Below the pieces are notes generated by a model. The model did no database searches and had not been told where the DNA came from. It was given only the letters and a program-made list of their open reading frames with translations. A DNA stretch of 64,000 nt from Flaveria trinervia (taxonomy: Eukaryota; Streptophyta; Magnoliopsida; Asterales; Asteraceae). The DNA lies in assembly GCA_025506515.1 (NCBI GenBank), contig JACCIX010000893.1, positions 62,001-126,000 of the forward strand, read 5' to 3'. Positions within the stretch are counted from its first letter, which is position 1. Each line of letters begins with the position of its first letter. Of the stretch, positions 48,159 through 61,950 are shown one piece after another. The position numbers and the translations under genes were made by a program.

Positions 48159-51100
48159 ATGGTGACGCTTGTGATTTCCTCTGGTGTTGGTGGTGTGAGT
48201 GTTACAGCCGATAGAGTCGTGGGAATTGAAAGATGGATTCTTGAATCAACCCCACAAAACCTCTTTCAATTCCGACGTTTTGGTCTCAATCTTTCGTCAA
48301 TTGGGTGTTCTCCGGTGCGATTCACCGTCCGAAACAGCTCCGATAAGAAAACCCAAATCAAAACGAAGAAGAAACCCTTGATTGGTGTCAGTACGGTGAA
48401 GAGAGGGAGACCCATTGGAGATAACAGTAAAAAGATCGCCGGAGGTAAGGTTATTCGCCGGAGTGATTGTAGTGTTGATGATGATTATAGTGATTGTAAG
48501 CCGATTAATGTACGTAGTGTGACTCAAAATGGGGATCCTTTAGGGCGTAGGGATTTGGGGAAATGTGTGGTGAAGTGGTTGAGTCGGGGGATGAAGGCAA
48601 TGGCTACTGACTTTTGGGCTGCTGAGCTGCAAGGTGAGTTCGCGGAGGTTCGACAGCGAATGGGACCGGGGTTGACGTTTGTGATTCAGGCTCAGCCTTA
48701 CCTCAGTGCTGTGCCTATGCCTTGTGGCTTGAATCTGTGTGCTTGAAAGCTTGCACTCATTATCCCACTTTGTTTGACCATTTTCAGAGGGAACTTAGGG
48801 ATGTGTTGCAGCAGCTTCAGGGGAAGTCGTTGGTTGAAGATTGGCAGAAAACCGAGTCGTGGAAGCTGTTCAAGGAGCTTGCAAGATCAGGTGATTTAGT
48901 CTTTATATGTTGTTTATAAAGCGTGAGAAGCGAATGGAATTGTTTGGGTGCTGTTTGGATGTGTGATTTGAAAGATGTTGCATAATCTTGAATAGACAGA
49001 ATTACTTGTTTGGCTATAATAAGTAATAACCACTTGTCGTAGGAAATTTGACGTATTGATGCTTTTATTAGTGAAGAATAATAGATAAGCAATGATTATT
49101 TGTTTTGGGTGATGTTGAGGGATTGGCATATTCTTATTATAAAGAAGTTGGGTAATAGAGAAAAGAGTGGTAGATAACGCTTATGTATGTGTTTGGCATT
49201 GTGTTTTGAAAGTGATTATTCCATTTTTAAGTTGTAGATGATCAATCTCTTGTGTTTGGACTTTGGGCACTTTACACTGATCCTGATTTTCTAAATCTTT
49301 AGGTGTCAAGTAATCAGTTTAGAAGTAGCTGCGACAAAATGATCTTAATTATCTGATTATTTTGGGGGTCACTTTACATATTTGTCCTTATATAATGACA
49401 TTATAGCACACACTTAAAATCACTTACAGAACACATTGCCAAACACCCCCTAAATAACCATTATGCACTAAGCTGAACTGCTGAAGTAGGTTTTTCAAAC
49501 TCTAGACACTGTTTAAGCAACGTTGTGTGATTGTTTGACGGCTTATATACTGAATCATAATATGATTGATCTTCAGCTCAGCATAAAGCCATTGCAAGAA
49601 AAGTTACACCCCCAAAAACCGTTCATGGTGTTTTGGGCATGGAGCTAGAGAAAGTGAAGGCAATTCAGGCCAGAATTGATGATTTTTCAGAACGTATGGC
49701 CAACCTACTTCGTGTTGAAAGGGACTCTGAATTGGAGTTCACCCAACAGGAGTTAGACGCCGCTCCTACTGCCGCCAGTTCTGATCCAAATAAACCAATT
49801 GAATTCCTTGTTAGCCATGGTCAAGCGGAACAAGAGTTATGTGACACAATTTGCAATTTGTTTGCAGTTAGTACTTATACAGGATTAGGTGGCATGCATT
49901 TGGTGTTGTTAAGGTTGAGGGAAATCATAGGTTGCCACCAACAACATTATCTCCTGGTGACATGGTTTGTGTGAGAACATGTGACAGCAGGGGTGCAGCT
50001 GGTGCAATTTCAGGTATGCAAGGCTTCGTTAATAATTTGGGGGAAGATGGATGTAGTATCACTGTGGCTCTTGAATCCAGACATGGTGATCCCACCTTCT
50101 CAAAATTATTTGGTAAAAGTGTTCGCATAGATCGGATTCATGGATTGGCTGATGCAGTTACATATGAGGTAACATTTTAGTATTATAGTGTGTATTCTTT
50201 TAGGTTACGTTTATTGAATGCAGTTACTTTTTTGGTTTTTGAGCATATGCAGACTGTATGCTCAAAATTCCCGGTGTAAAACAGTTATTCTTTGAAATTT
50301 CTATCTTGTTTATTCTTAATAACCTTCATTTCCCAAGAGATTTATTTTTGGCTAAAGGTTGGGTTAATTTGAGACTCGTGTTATATCAAATCGGTCATAC
50401 TAAAAAGTTCTCTTAAATGGGAACCAGTTAAATGGTATTTGTAGTGCATAAGACCTCCTAAATCATTATATTTAAGTTATAAATTATGAGTCAATAATAT
50501 TTTTTTTGTAATCATAGTTGATGCATTTCTTATCTACAAACGAGGTGAAATAAGAATAATTGTTGGTCAATTCAACCTGGCTCGGTCCATTTGACCCCTA
50601 CTAAACATTGTCCTGTTCTGGTCCAAACCCTTTTGACCATTTACTTCATCTGAACCACTTATCTTGCCACCTCAAGTTAGCCAAATTACTCTAGCGTTAC
50701 CATCTCTCTTTCATGTTCATTTCTGCCCTTATAGAGCTTAATAACTTTATGGGATTGGTTCATGTATAATGTGGTACTTTGAGCAGTAGCACATTCACAA
50801 AGAAATCTTTTACAGCTTTACAGCTTAATTGAACCCAACTTGAGTTGCTTATATCTTTATTATCAAACAAATCCATATCATTTACATGATACCAAATATA
50901 ACTTCACTTATGTAGTTATGTTTTACTATTTATTTTTTCAGCGTAATTGTGAAGCCCTGATGATGCTTCAGAAAAAAGGTCTACACAAGAACAACCTTCA
51001 ATTGCAGTAGTAGCAACACTTTTTGGGGACAAAGATGATGTTAAATGGTTGGAAACTAATTCTATCACTGACTGGAGTGAATCACAACTATCTGAAACAA

Positions 51101-54100
51101 AATCCATACAGAACTTTGATTTATCTCAAAAACAGGCAATATCGTTAGGTTTGAACAAAAAACGCCCCGTTTTGATCATACAAGGTCCACCTGGAACTGG
51201 AAAAACCGGTATTCTGAAGGAAATAATAACCCGAGCTGTTAAACAAGGTGAACGTGTGCTAGTGACTGCCCCCACAAATGCTGCTGTGGATAACATGGTT
51301 GAAAAACTGTCTGATGTCGGGATTAACATCGTAAGATTTGGGAATCCCGCTCGTATCTCTCCGGTTGTTGTTTCGAAATCATTAGTTGAGCTCGTAAACG
51401 TTAAACTTGAAAGTTTTAGGTCAGAACTCGAGAGGAAAAGGTCAGATCTCAGGAAGGATTTGAGACAATGTTTGAAAGATGACTCGTTGGCCGCTGGAAT
51501 CAGACAACTTTTGAAACAAACAGGAAAGCAGTTAAAGAAAAAAGAAAAAGAAACGGTAAAGGAAGTATTAACTAATGCTCAAGTTGTGCTTACCACTAAT
51601 ACAGGTGCAGCAGATCCGATTATCAGGCGTTTGAAGGCCTTTGATCTTGTGGTTATCGATGAAGCGGGGCAAGCAATCGAACCGTCTTGCTGGATTCCAA
51701 TATTGCTGGGAAGAAGGTGTATTCTTGCTGGTGATCAATGCCAGTTGGCACCTGTGATTCTTTCTAGGAAAGCTTTAGAAGGTGGTCTTGGGGTGTCTTT
51801 ACTGGAAAAAGCCATAAGTTTACATGATGGGATCCTTGCTACTAAGTTAACAACACAATATCGAATGAATGACGCAATTTCCAGCTGGGCTTCGAAGGAG
51901 ATGTATGGTGGATTATTGAAGTCTTCAGAGACGGTTTCCTCTCATCTTCTTGTTGATTCCCCCTTTGTACAGGTATGGGAATGGTTCGAGATGGCATAAT
52001 GGGCAGGTCAGGTTGGTTGGGTATCATGTCATTATGGGTTAGACTAAAAAAAGAGTGTAATCATAGTGGGTTTGGGTCAAAATGACTAGTTTTTTACTTT
52101 TTACAGTCCAGATGGGTTGAGTTACCCTGAGGCACCTTTTTGCAAAAACTAATAATAATAATTTTTCAATTTTTAATATATTGAATATGTCAAATATGCT
52201 TGCATAAGTTATCTCGTTTCAATATTAAAACAAAGTTTGAATAAATTGATTTAGAAAGTTTTATTCAATAAAAAGCACACTTTGTGCAACTATTGCTCCT
52301 TGTGTAAACATGTATTGGTCGGTAGGGAATGGTTAGAGTGACAGAAAGAGTGGGTTGGGTAATAGGTTAATGGTTATGCCTATTTGATGTATCAAATATG
52401 ATTTAGAAAGTATATTTTAATAATAATGCAATAGTTTTAACAAAATGATTTAGTCAAGAATATTCTTTTAAAAGTCATCATTGTTGAATATTGTTTGTGC
52501 AATTACTGCAGCCCACATGGATAACACAATGCCCGCTGCTATTACTTGATACGAGGAAACCATACGGTAGTTTATCAACTGGTTGCGAGGAGCAATTAGA
52601 CCTAGCTGGCACGGGCTCATTTTACAACGAAGGGGAAGCGGATATTGTTGTTCAACATGTTCTCTCGTTAATATATGCAGGTACATATTTTGTATTGTTT
52701 TAGAAATTAGATATTTTTACATCTAATTTACTGTTCTGATGCTTTCTCTTTGCAATGGAAATACAACCTTTTTATTTTGTGAATAATGTATAATATATGT
52801 AAAGCAGGTGCAGGGTAGTTTTTAGGTGGAACATAGTAGTTAAGATTAAGAAATATTAGATGTGGCAAAATGGGTGGGTAAGCGGGTAGGGGTAACGGTT
52901 CACGACTCGTAATATTTGGTGTGATCTAAGAGGGTTGGGTTGGTTGCCTGGAACATTTTTGTCTAAATTTTATTATTATTTTTTTCCTTTTCTCTTGAAC
53001 TCCCAAATTTAGTTATTCTATAAATAATTAGTGTCATAATTACAAATTTTTTTATTTCAATAATCTACTTTTTAAATAACGATTTAGGAGGATTTATGCA
53101 TAAAAATACACTTTGGGCGACCCACGCTGATTTTCCTTATTCTACTTTTTTATTTGACCCATTAGAGATAAAACATAAGGTGATCTACATGAAATTGCAT
53201 CCAATATTACACCAATAGCTATTGTATGTTTTGGACTCTGAAACTTACCTTTTAAATGCACCAAACTTTTGGTTCTTACTATTGTATGCATCTAGCTTTA
53301 TATAAGTTGTAAACTGGTGATGTGGCACCGGTTTACGATGATGTGGCAAATGACTTGGCAGCTTATATGTCTGCCAAGTCAGGAAAAAAAATACTTATTA
53401 CTTGACGAAGAGGTCACTGGATACATGCAACAGCAGTAATTGAAGATTTTGGTGGGGTAAAGGCTAAGTTTTAAAGTCCAATACATACAAACGTATGAAG
53501 GGGTGTGAAGTTTGATAGGTTTCCATGTAGTTTGTTCCAACACATAAGCTGAAGGGACCAATTCATAAGTAATTGAATCAAAACTGCACTTGTAATAAAT
53601 AAATATGCGTGGATACTGAATTTGAAAAGTATTATGGTTTAACATTTCTGAATTATGACGTTATGTAATGTGGAATATATAATATATTGGGATGTTATAT
53701 GCAGGTGTGAGCCCAGCAGCAATCGCAGTACAATCTCCATACGTTGCTCAAGTGCAGTTGTTAAGGGATAGTCTGGATGAAATTCCATTGGCTAGAGGTG
53801 TTGAAATTGCAACTATTGATAGCTTTCAAGGCAGGGAAGCTGATGCAGTTATCATATCTATGGTATTTTCTCAAAATAAGTTAATTGAACATAAGTTTAT
53901 TTACTTACTTTTTTCCTACAGATAAGAGTTCATTTTGCATATGTGTGTCAAGGTAAGTACGTCAGATGATATGGGCTGTAACAGGATAAGTTGGGTTAAA
54001 CACTTTTTTCCTAAAATCTTATAAATATTTTGTCTAATATTGTTAAAAAAGGTTCTATTATTTTATTAGTTAAGTAGTCTTCTTATAAAATGATTTAGGT

Positions 54101-54769
54101 GGCTTTATGCTTTAAAAATACACTTCGGACAACTTTCGACTTGTATCTTTTGTAGATAATACTCTTTTTAAGTTACCATCTCTAGTCATTATATATATGG
54201 TATGCCTTGAAAATTTAGTTTAAGCCAAGTTGTATTCACTGGCTTTGCTCCGTAGACAGGTTAGACACGCCCTATCAGAGTCAAATGGGTGATTTATAAT
54301 ACGGGTCCAATTGTCCAAACGGGTCAGATTAGGTTGACGGAATATACATTGTCCCGAATCTTGAATGTTTTTTTATAAACAATTAGCATTCAAGATTTCT
54401 TATTTAGTCTTGATTCTTGAAACTTTTCTTGAAAGCTATTTTTCTGCATATCTTATAATAGAAACATTTGTTACCCTTTCTGTACACAAATTATTCACAA
54501 AAATACGGCCATTTTTTCTTTCCAAGGTTCGATCCAACATTTTGGGAGCTGTCGGATTTCTGGGAGATAGTAGACGAATGAACGTTGCTATAACCAGGGC
54601 CCGCAAACACGTGGCAGTTGTATGTGACAGCTCAACAATATGCCACAACACATTTCTAGCGAGGCTGCTGCGCCACATCAGATACTTTGGTAGAGTGAAA
54701 CATGCTGAACCTGGTGGTTTTGGCGGGTCGGGCTTGGGAATGAACCCCATGTTGCCTTCTATAAGTTAA
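48159..54769 (+). CDS. UPF1/SMUBP2-like SF1 helicase, orthologue of Arabidopsis At5g35970
   Basis: A superfamily 1B DNA/RNA helicase of the IGHMBP2/UPF1 type; the biological role of this plant clade is not well known. Exons with GT/AG borders and matching phases: 48159-48890, 49577-50168, 50942-51972, 52512-52680, 53705-53862 and 54527-54769. The ATG at 48159 is the first Met after an in-frame stop at 48120. Motifs: Walker A GPPGTGKT (51184-51207), Walker B VVIDEAGQ (DEAG at 51658), GDQCQLAPV, TTQYRMN, TIDSFQGREADAVIISM and RRMNVAITRARKHVAV across the last splice. The N-terminal ~70 residues are Ser/Arg-rich and could be an organelle-targeting peptide. Three single-base losses shift the frame: a G near 48730, a T near 49909 and a C near 50995. 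Each is in a homopolymer within conserved text and the other frame continues, so the gene may well be intact in the plant. Confidence 0.92.
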
Positions 54770-55478
54770 AAAAATGTCTTGATGTCTTCCAATGCTCTGG
54801 TGTACATTCTTCTTCCGGGAGATAGGTATGTGTTGTATATGATTATTTATATTATAGTTGTAAATAAGAAACATAGATTTTGTCAAGTTCTAAGGTACAC
54901 ACAATCATTGCATTGTTTTATGAACCGCCGCCTATTGGTTGTAATTTTTCTGTATATCAGTAAACGATTCGAATCCTATATCATTGCTTGCTATCGGCTA
55001 TATGTTTGTACATCAAGTGTCTGTAACTCACTTCCTCTCTTGTTACCTAACATTTAGTCAGGTTTGACCTTGATAAAGGCCTTTTCATTGCTACTCCATC
55101 TTTTAACTAGTGTTTTTTGAATTGGGTGAACATTGAACCAATCATTTATTTTACTGGTCTACTGGTCGGATCGACCGAAATGATTTTAAAAAGCAAATAA
55201 TATAAAAAATATATCTGTACAAGCATATTTACCTATTTTGTTATATATTTTACTTGTTGACTGTCTTTTTAACTTTGACCTTAACCTTTTTCTTTATTTA
55301 TATGGCTTTTAGCTATATATTCTTTTGTGTTTTGTACGTCTAATGACTTGTTTAGATGTTACTAATGATTTCTTTTTGTCATGCAATGTTGCTCCACATT
55401 CCTGTTATATATATGTTAGTTAAATGTCAACCACACATGATCATGCGTTAATAATATATTTCTCCTAAATGTACAAAA

Positions 55479-55842
55479 CTAGTACCAATACCCGCGCGTT
55501 GCGACGGAAACACTATTCCGTATTAAATAAAATTATGTCATGACGGAATTAGATAAAACATCCTATATAAAAAGATATGAAAGGAAGACTAATCTGTAAT
55601 AAACTAAAATTAAAATCTTAATCTTTTAACGGCTATGTTTTGACAATTAGTATATTAGTATTCACCTTACGAAGAAAATCAATTCGAAACGTGGTTAATA
55701 ATAAACTCGTCGCGACTGTAAAGTGTACAGCCATGTGGACCGATTGCTATTGCTAATTGTCACTTGGACTAATTGCTAGTTGCCACCTGGACTAATCAAA
55801 GGCTATTGATGTTCACGCTAATCTTATTAATGATATATATGA
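55479..55842 (-). mobile_element. Probable small Helitron
   Basis: On the minus strand the element ends with a GC-rich hairpin-forming CGTCGCAACGCGCGGG, a short spacer and CTAG before T. A possible 5' end, TCATATATATCATTAATAAG after an A, lies at 55842. The 3' end is convincing; the 5' end is a guess. Confidence 0.5.
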
Positions 55843-55920
55843 TATGATACATATCAAAGTCAATAAAATGAGAATGAACTAAACAAATAGAACAATATGT
55901 TGATGAATGATACGACTTTA

Positions 55921-55960
55921 CTAGTAGTAGTGTTGTTACTCGCGCTATTTAGCGAGGGTT
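55921..55960 (-). mobile_element. Helitron-type 3' terminus
   Basis: On the minus strand a perfect-looking stem CTCGCT/AGCGAG, around a short loop, is followed by a spacer and CTAG before a T. The matching 5' end was not found. Confidence 0.45.
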
Positions 55961-56724
55961 ATAAAAATTAAAAGATTTAATTCTTATGATTTATGTGTTG
56001 ATACTAACAATCTTAAAAAAGATTACGTGCGAAATACTGATAAAAAATGGAAAAAGAATACTATAAAAAATAAATATATCAAAACAAAGAACAAAAATGG
56101 TGAATGAGTAAATGGTAACTTTATAATATTTACAAGCTCTACTATAAATTGATTAAAAGAAATTTGATATAACTCGAAGATTTAAATATAAAACTTAAAA
56201 ATAATCAAATGATTAAATGTAAATGTGACATAACTCGAAGGCTTAAGTATAAAATTTAAAAAAAATTTAGCTGTAAATTTAATATAACTCGAATGATTAA
56301 GTAAAGAATTTTAAAAGTGTTCAGTAATTAAATATAAATTTGACATAAATTGAAAGCTTAAATATCAAAAAATTTAAAAAAACAAAATGAGTAGTTTCCA
56401 ATTTGAAAAAACAATAAAAAACAAAGAGAGAGAAAGTGTTTTGGTTAGTTTAAAAAATCCTTAAAGTTTTGAATGTGAAATTATATAAAAAGTAGTTATT
56501 ATTAGTTTGGAAAAAAAGTTATTATGGTAACATTGAAAAAATCTACATCTTTACTACTTGAGTCTTTTATATTTTTTATGCATAGTGACACGGGAGAAAT
56601 TGGGGTACTATTATTATTATTATAACTATGTAAATATGTAGTGATTATATACTTAAGTATTTAATAAAATAATACTTAAATCAAATAGTATGAAGTTATA
56701 AAATAAATAAATACTAAATGTATA

Positions 56725-57434
56725 TGTTGATACATGTATGTCTGTAGATCATGATATGAAATGTAATAGATCTTGTTTATCTGATTTTGAGGTAATTTGA
56801 TATGTTTAATGAAATGATCTTGATTGTTTGTAATTTGTAATGACTAATATTTCATTAATGAGTCGATATTGAATTGGTTAATTAGGATAGTAATTGTGTG
56901 AATGTTACACATAATGTTTATTAATTAATACATTCATACTTAAAATAATGAAGTTCTCATGCAAATAGCCCATACGAATGGACCACACGCATAAATAACT
57001 TTATACGATTGACTCAGTCGCACGACTGAACCAGGAGACTGGATCAATCGTATGATTGACACATAAGATTGGGTCAGTCGTGCGGATGGATCAACCGCAT
57101 GGTTCAATTGCATGACTGAATCATGCTTATGGTCCAGTCACCCGAATGAACAATACTAACCTGTAAATACAATCTAATTCGTGAAAAACGTAGAGAATTC
57201 ATTGATTACAATTCCAGACGTACCCTAGCCGTCCAGAAGCCTTTCAATTCGTTCTCCAAGTTCATAGAACACATTAGATCGATTTCAAATCGATTTCTAA
57301 CGTTAGTTTCAATTCTTTATTGATTCTTCGTGTGTTCTCACTGATTAGATCGCCAATCAAATAGGATTCCGCACTATTTGATCTGGTTTACACGCTAATC
57401 ATTAGGTATTTCGTTCAAATACAAGGTCCTAACA
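56725..57434 (+). repeat. 5' LTR of copia copy 2
   Basis: 710 bp, TGTTGATACATG to GGTCCTAACA. The TCG-NN-CGA array (about 57006-57150) is shorter and more decayed than in copy 1. The TATA position reads TGTAAATA (57162-57169). Confidence 0.93.
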
Positions 57435-57436
57435 AG

Positions 57437-57448
57437 TGGTATCAGAGC
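57437..57448 (+). other. Copia copy 2 primer-binding site
   Basis: TGGTATCAGAGC two bases after the LTR, identical to copy 1. Confidence 0.95.
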
Positions 57449-57659
57449 TTTGGCTCTTGATTACGTGTGATTCAATCAAGATTGATAAAAAGTTTGTGTT
57501 TTTGCACTAAAAACGCAATCTTTTGTGTCAAAAGTGATCTTGGACGTTCCCTGATCATCAAAGTTTGGTCTCTACGGACTTAGGCGATTAGACCTTGCGA
57601 AAGTTTGAATTTTTACGTCTAAAACACGTTTAACCTAGAAATTTTCGCAAAACAGCAGC

Positions 57660-57895
57660 TTGAGTCGCACGAGTGAGCCATTCGCCCGACTGGACCTCAT
57701 TCGCATTGCTCAGACGCACGATTGGACATAGTCGCATCACCATTCGTACGATTGAACCATTCGTTTGCGGTGTTCATACGCATTAGCTTCATTCGCACGA
57801 CTGAACCAATCGCTTAGTTCAGCCGCACGATTGAACCATTCGCATAGTTCATTCGCACGGATAGCCCAATCGCATCCTTCAGTCACACCAGTGGA
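57660..57895. repeat. TCG-NN-CGA motif array before gag, copy 2
   Basis: Same position as in copy 1, ending about 33 bases before the gag ATG at 57928. Units have diverged but the TTCGCACGA core persists. Confidence 0.85.
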
Positions 57896-57927
57896 CAGTT
57901 TGTTAAGTTGACTTAAAGTTATTCGCC

Positions 57928-60490
57928 ATGGAAGATCAAATGTCAGCCTTTACTACTGGGAAGGACTCTAGGATCCAGAACCTGCTGTTACTTGAGAGTG
58001 AGTGGGTAATCATAATAAACCACCAAAGCTTTTAACATTAGATGAGTTTCCACACTGGAAACAACGTTTTGAGATCTACCTCAATGGAGTGGATCCGAAT
58101 CCGTGGGAAGCTATCGAGATTGGGTATAGTACGCCGGTGGGAGCCGATGGAGTAAAGCTAACCTTAGGAGGGATGACAGATGCGCAGAAAGTTAAATATA
58201 ATGCAGAGAAGAGGGTTTATGCATTGATTACACAGTCTATCCCAAAAGGCATTTTTCACCAGTACTCAGAGAATAAGCAGTCCAAGAAACTGTGGGATGA
58301 GCTGGAAAATAGATACGACGGGAATGCTTCGTTGAAGACAATCAAGGCTAAGGAGTTAAAGAAGGAATTCGATAACTTCTCATCTATGGGAAACGAGAGT
58401 TTGGACGATGTTATAGATAGATTCTACCATCTGATGAGTGAACTGCATACACATGGGGTGGCGTCTACCATGGAAGAGAAAGTTGCTAACTTTGCAGACG
58501 GATTGCCGGAAAAGTGGGCTACATTCGTGTCTAACCTGAGACAGAATGGAATGCTGACAAAGCTGGATATAAATGACTTCATTCTAAAGCTGCGAGAAGA
58601 AGCACTTAGGATGAAGTACAGAGCTCAGAAGTCTTCGTATACTCAGAATCTAGCTTTGTATAATGCCATGCATCAAACTAAGACATCTGGAGCACCTCTC
58701 CAGACTGCATTTGTGTCTAGCTCATCGGGTCCTTCACATGCTTCTCCTTCAGGATCAGACACGTCGGGGTCTTCGTGTACCCATCATATTGGATCTGAAA
58801 CAAAAGCTACTAGACTGAATACCGAGAACCTCGGTAATGTGACGGTAGAAGTAGCTCGAGAACACATGGATCTTTTGGCTGCAATGGTTCATTCTTATGA
58901 TGGACTTGTTGCTGGGAAAATTGGAAACTGTCACTGGCAGACGAGGACTACGAGCAGGTGGACGAAATGGAGCTTGAGAGAATGGACATAATGTGGGCCT
59001 TAGCGAGTGCTGTCCGGAGAGCGAAGAAGTTTGTAAAAAATACGGACAGAGCTTGGTAGCTACTAAGGATACCACATTTGGCTTTGACAAGAGCAAAGTG
59101 ACCTGCTTTAACTGTGAGGAGAAGGGGCACTTCAAGAGAGAATGTGTTAAGCCAAAGAAGACGGGTAACGGGAACCCATTCTCATCCTTCACCCGTCAAG
59201 ACAAGCAAGCTACTAGTTCTACTTCATCAAGCAAGGATCCAAAAGCCTTGACTGCTCATGATGATGAAGGACAGGACTGAAGCTTTAGGTTTGTCTCTCC
59301 AGGGGAATCAAACATTGCAAGTGTAGAAGACTTTGATGATGATTCGGCAAGTGAAGGAGATCTAGTAGTTGATATAGCGATGTCTAATATTGAAGAGGCA
59401 ACTGCATCTGAGGTCAGCTACAAGCCTAAAGAAGAGACTACCAGAGCAAAGACAGAAAAGACAGAATCACCAGAACCAGAGACATCTGATGCTGCATTGA
59501 TGGCTAATGCTTCTAAACCATCTCAGGTAAGTACCACTGACCAAAAGTTTAATAATCATGCTTGTTCAGATTGTAATACATTTAGAAATAGCATAAAGGA
59601 GAAATTTGCTAGGTTATTAGATCATAATGATAACTTGGTAAAAGATTTACAACTGTGCACTGAGGCAAATCGAGTATTAAAATAAAATGAGCATAGTTAC
59701 AAAGAAAAGATAGACTTTTGACTAAACAGCTTAGGGAAACCAAAGTAGTTGCATTTAACCAAGCTATGACATTAGATACTATCTAAACTCCCTAGAAGAC
59801 ACTAAGAAGCAAAAGGCAGTTATAGAAGTAGAAGTAAACTCATTAAAACAGAAACTGCACAGTTGGACAAGTTCATCACACATAGTCCAAAACTTAGTGA
59901 GAGAAAGAAACAATGCGGAGGGTTTGGGTTACAAAGTGGTTCCACCACCATCTGAGACCTTGATGAACACTAAGAGTAGACCTGTAAATGACAATCCCAT
60001 CAAGGATCATGTGGTGTCTATTCCTCTTGTTAGTGATCCAGATTCCTTATGTTCAACCATTGACTCTGGAAACAAACAAAAGGAGGACACGTCAAAGGAT
60101 AAGGGTAAATTGCCTTGTGCTAATCTGGAAAAAGAGTTTGAAAAGATTAACTTAAAGTCAAGGTCAAACAGAGTCAAATCAGAACCTAACAGACTTCAAA
60201 TTGTCAAAAACCAGTTAACCAAAAGGAAAAAGGTATTAAACATGTTAAAATAGTTAACTCTGTTAAACAAGGAAAAACATCAAAAGAAACATAGTCAAAA
60301 CCTAAAGTAAGTGATGTTACTAGTGTGTCACACATGTCTCCACAAAGAAAGCTTAATTATAAAGTTGATAGCAGGTCATGCTACAACTGTGGAGAACGTG
60401 GACACATTGCTTCCTATTGCTTTCTTTATCAGACACCTAGGAAAAAGATTGAACTTAGGACCCAAAACCTAGGTCTTCTAAGAGGAGTTC
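57928..60490 (+). pseudogene. gag: Copia copy 2 gag (frameshifted)
   Basis: Gag starts at ATG 57928. A base is missing from a GG near 57990, but the core is then open to 58991 with HWKQRFEIYLNGVD and FYHLMSELHTHG. The first zinc knuckle, CFNCEEKGHFKREC (a Glu replaces Gly after the second Cys), is near 59104-59145, and the second, CYNCGERGHIASYC, near 60379-60420. A TGA at 59278-59280 replaces a Trp codon of copy 1, a true substitution rather than an indel. Further breaks occur near 58932, 59684, 59716 and 60255. Confidence 0.87.
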
Positions 60491-60745
60491 TTTAACTCCA
60501 CCTAGAAGAACTAGTGCACATAAAGTTCAACCCGTTAGCCAGTCGACTGTGTATCACAAACAGGCACTGCACAAATCTGGCTTATGGAAAAAGAAGTCAA
60601 CCTCTGTGTCTGATAATGATGACAAGAAGGAACCTGGACTACCCTCACCCTCCAAGGGTCAATGGGTTGACTTTATGATGTGTGATGCCTCTAGGAAACC
60701 CAATCCAGTAAAGGCTTGGGTTCCTAACTAAACTAATCCTTTACA

Positions 60746-61950
60746 TTGTATGTGCAGGGTGTTCGCTACAGTGCTGAAACTAACACGTGGATTGTAGACA
60801 GCGGAGCATCCAGGCACATGACAGGAAACAGGGCTCTCTTATCTAACGTCAAGCAAATAAAAGGAGGGCATGTTTCGTTTGCTAGAAACAAGGGAGGATA
60901 TATCACAGCTCAGGGAGAAGTGGGAAATCAGAAAGTTAAGTTTGATAAGGTGAACTATGTTCAACAACTTCAAAATAACTTACTCTCTATTCCCATATCT
61001 GCGATAAGGGATTTAAAGTCATCTTCGACGACAAGAAGTGTTACGTGCTCAAGAAAGATTACGTGATCCCAGAAGACAAAGTTTTGATGACGACTACAAG
61101 ATATAAGACCTTTATGTTTTGGATCTGTCAACAGCTGCTACAACAGATCAGGAGGTTTAGTGTTTTCTATCTAAAGCTACTGAGAAGGATTCCATCTCCT
61201 GGCATAGGAGAATGGAACACATTAGTCAAGGAAGATGAATCACTTGATTCAGAAGGATCTGGTGAGAGGAGTTAATGTCAAGAACTTCCAGCTTCCTGAT
61301 TTTTGTGTAGCTTGCAAGAAAGGCAAACAGACGAAGAAGTCTCATAAGGAAAAGAAAATCATTCAATCGAACTTCCTTTTGAACTTCTTCATATGGATCT
61401 GTTTGGTCCAGTCAGTACAAAGAGCATAAGAGGCGACTTGTACTGTTTAATGGTTACTGATGACTACTCAAGGTTCTCGTGGGTAATGTTTCTGAAGTCC
61501 AAATCGGAAACATTTGAGTCCTTCAAGGAGTTAGTAACCACACTGGAATCTCTCTACAAGCTAAAGGTTAGACAAGTACGCTCAGACAACGGGACGGAAT
61601 TCAAGAACCAGTGGATGGAGGCATACTGCAAGGAAAAGGGTATTGTACATCAATTCACTTCTGCCTACACCCTCAGATGAATGGTGTTGCTGAGCGAAAG
61701 AACAGAAGCTTGATTAAGACAACACGGACTATGCTGGCAGACTCGAAACTGCCTATCCAATTTTGGAATGAGGCAGTTGCTAATGCATGTTATACACTAA
61801 ATCGAGTTCTGATTGTCAAGCGTCACAGCAAGACATGTTACGAGCTACTACAAAAACGCAAACCGAATCTGGAGTATCTCGAACCATTTGGCGCACCGTG
61901 CACACTTCTAAAGAAAACACAAGAAGGAAAATTCAGCGAGAAGGCGGATA
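60746..61950 (+). pseudogene. Copia copy 2 protease and integrase (frameshifted)
   Basis: The protease active site WIVDSGASRHMTGN is intact here, unlike copy 1. Breaks follow near 60995, 61105 and 61225. Integrase shows DFCVACKKGKQ, MDLFGPVSTKS, VRSDNGTEFKN and, after a shift near 61670, NGVAERKNRSLI with the catalytic Glu. All three acidic catalytic residues are encoded, but in different frames. Confidence 0.88.

Larger units (their letters stand above)
54770..56724. other. Gene-free stretch downstream of the helicase
   Basis: No gene was seen. The start should hold the helicase 3' UTR. Two Helitron-type ends occur at 55479 and 55921, and the remainder is very AT-rich. Confidence 0.6.
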
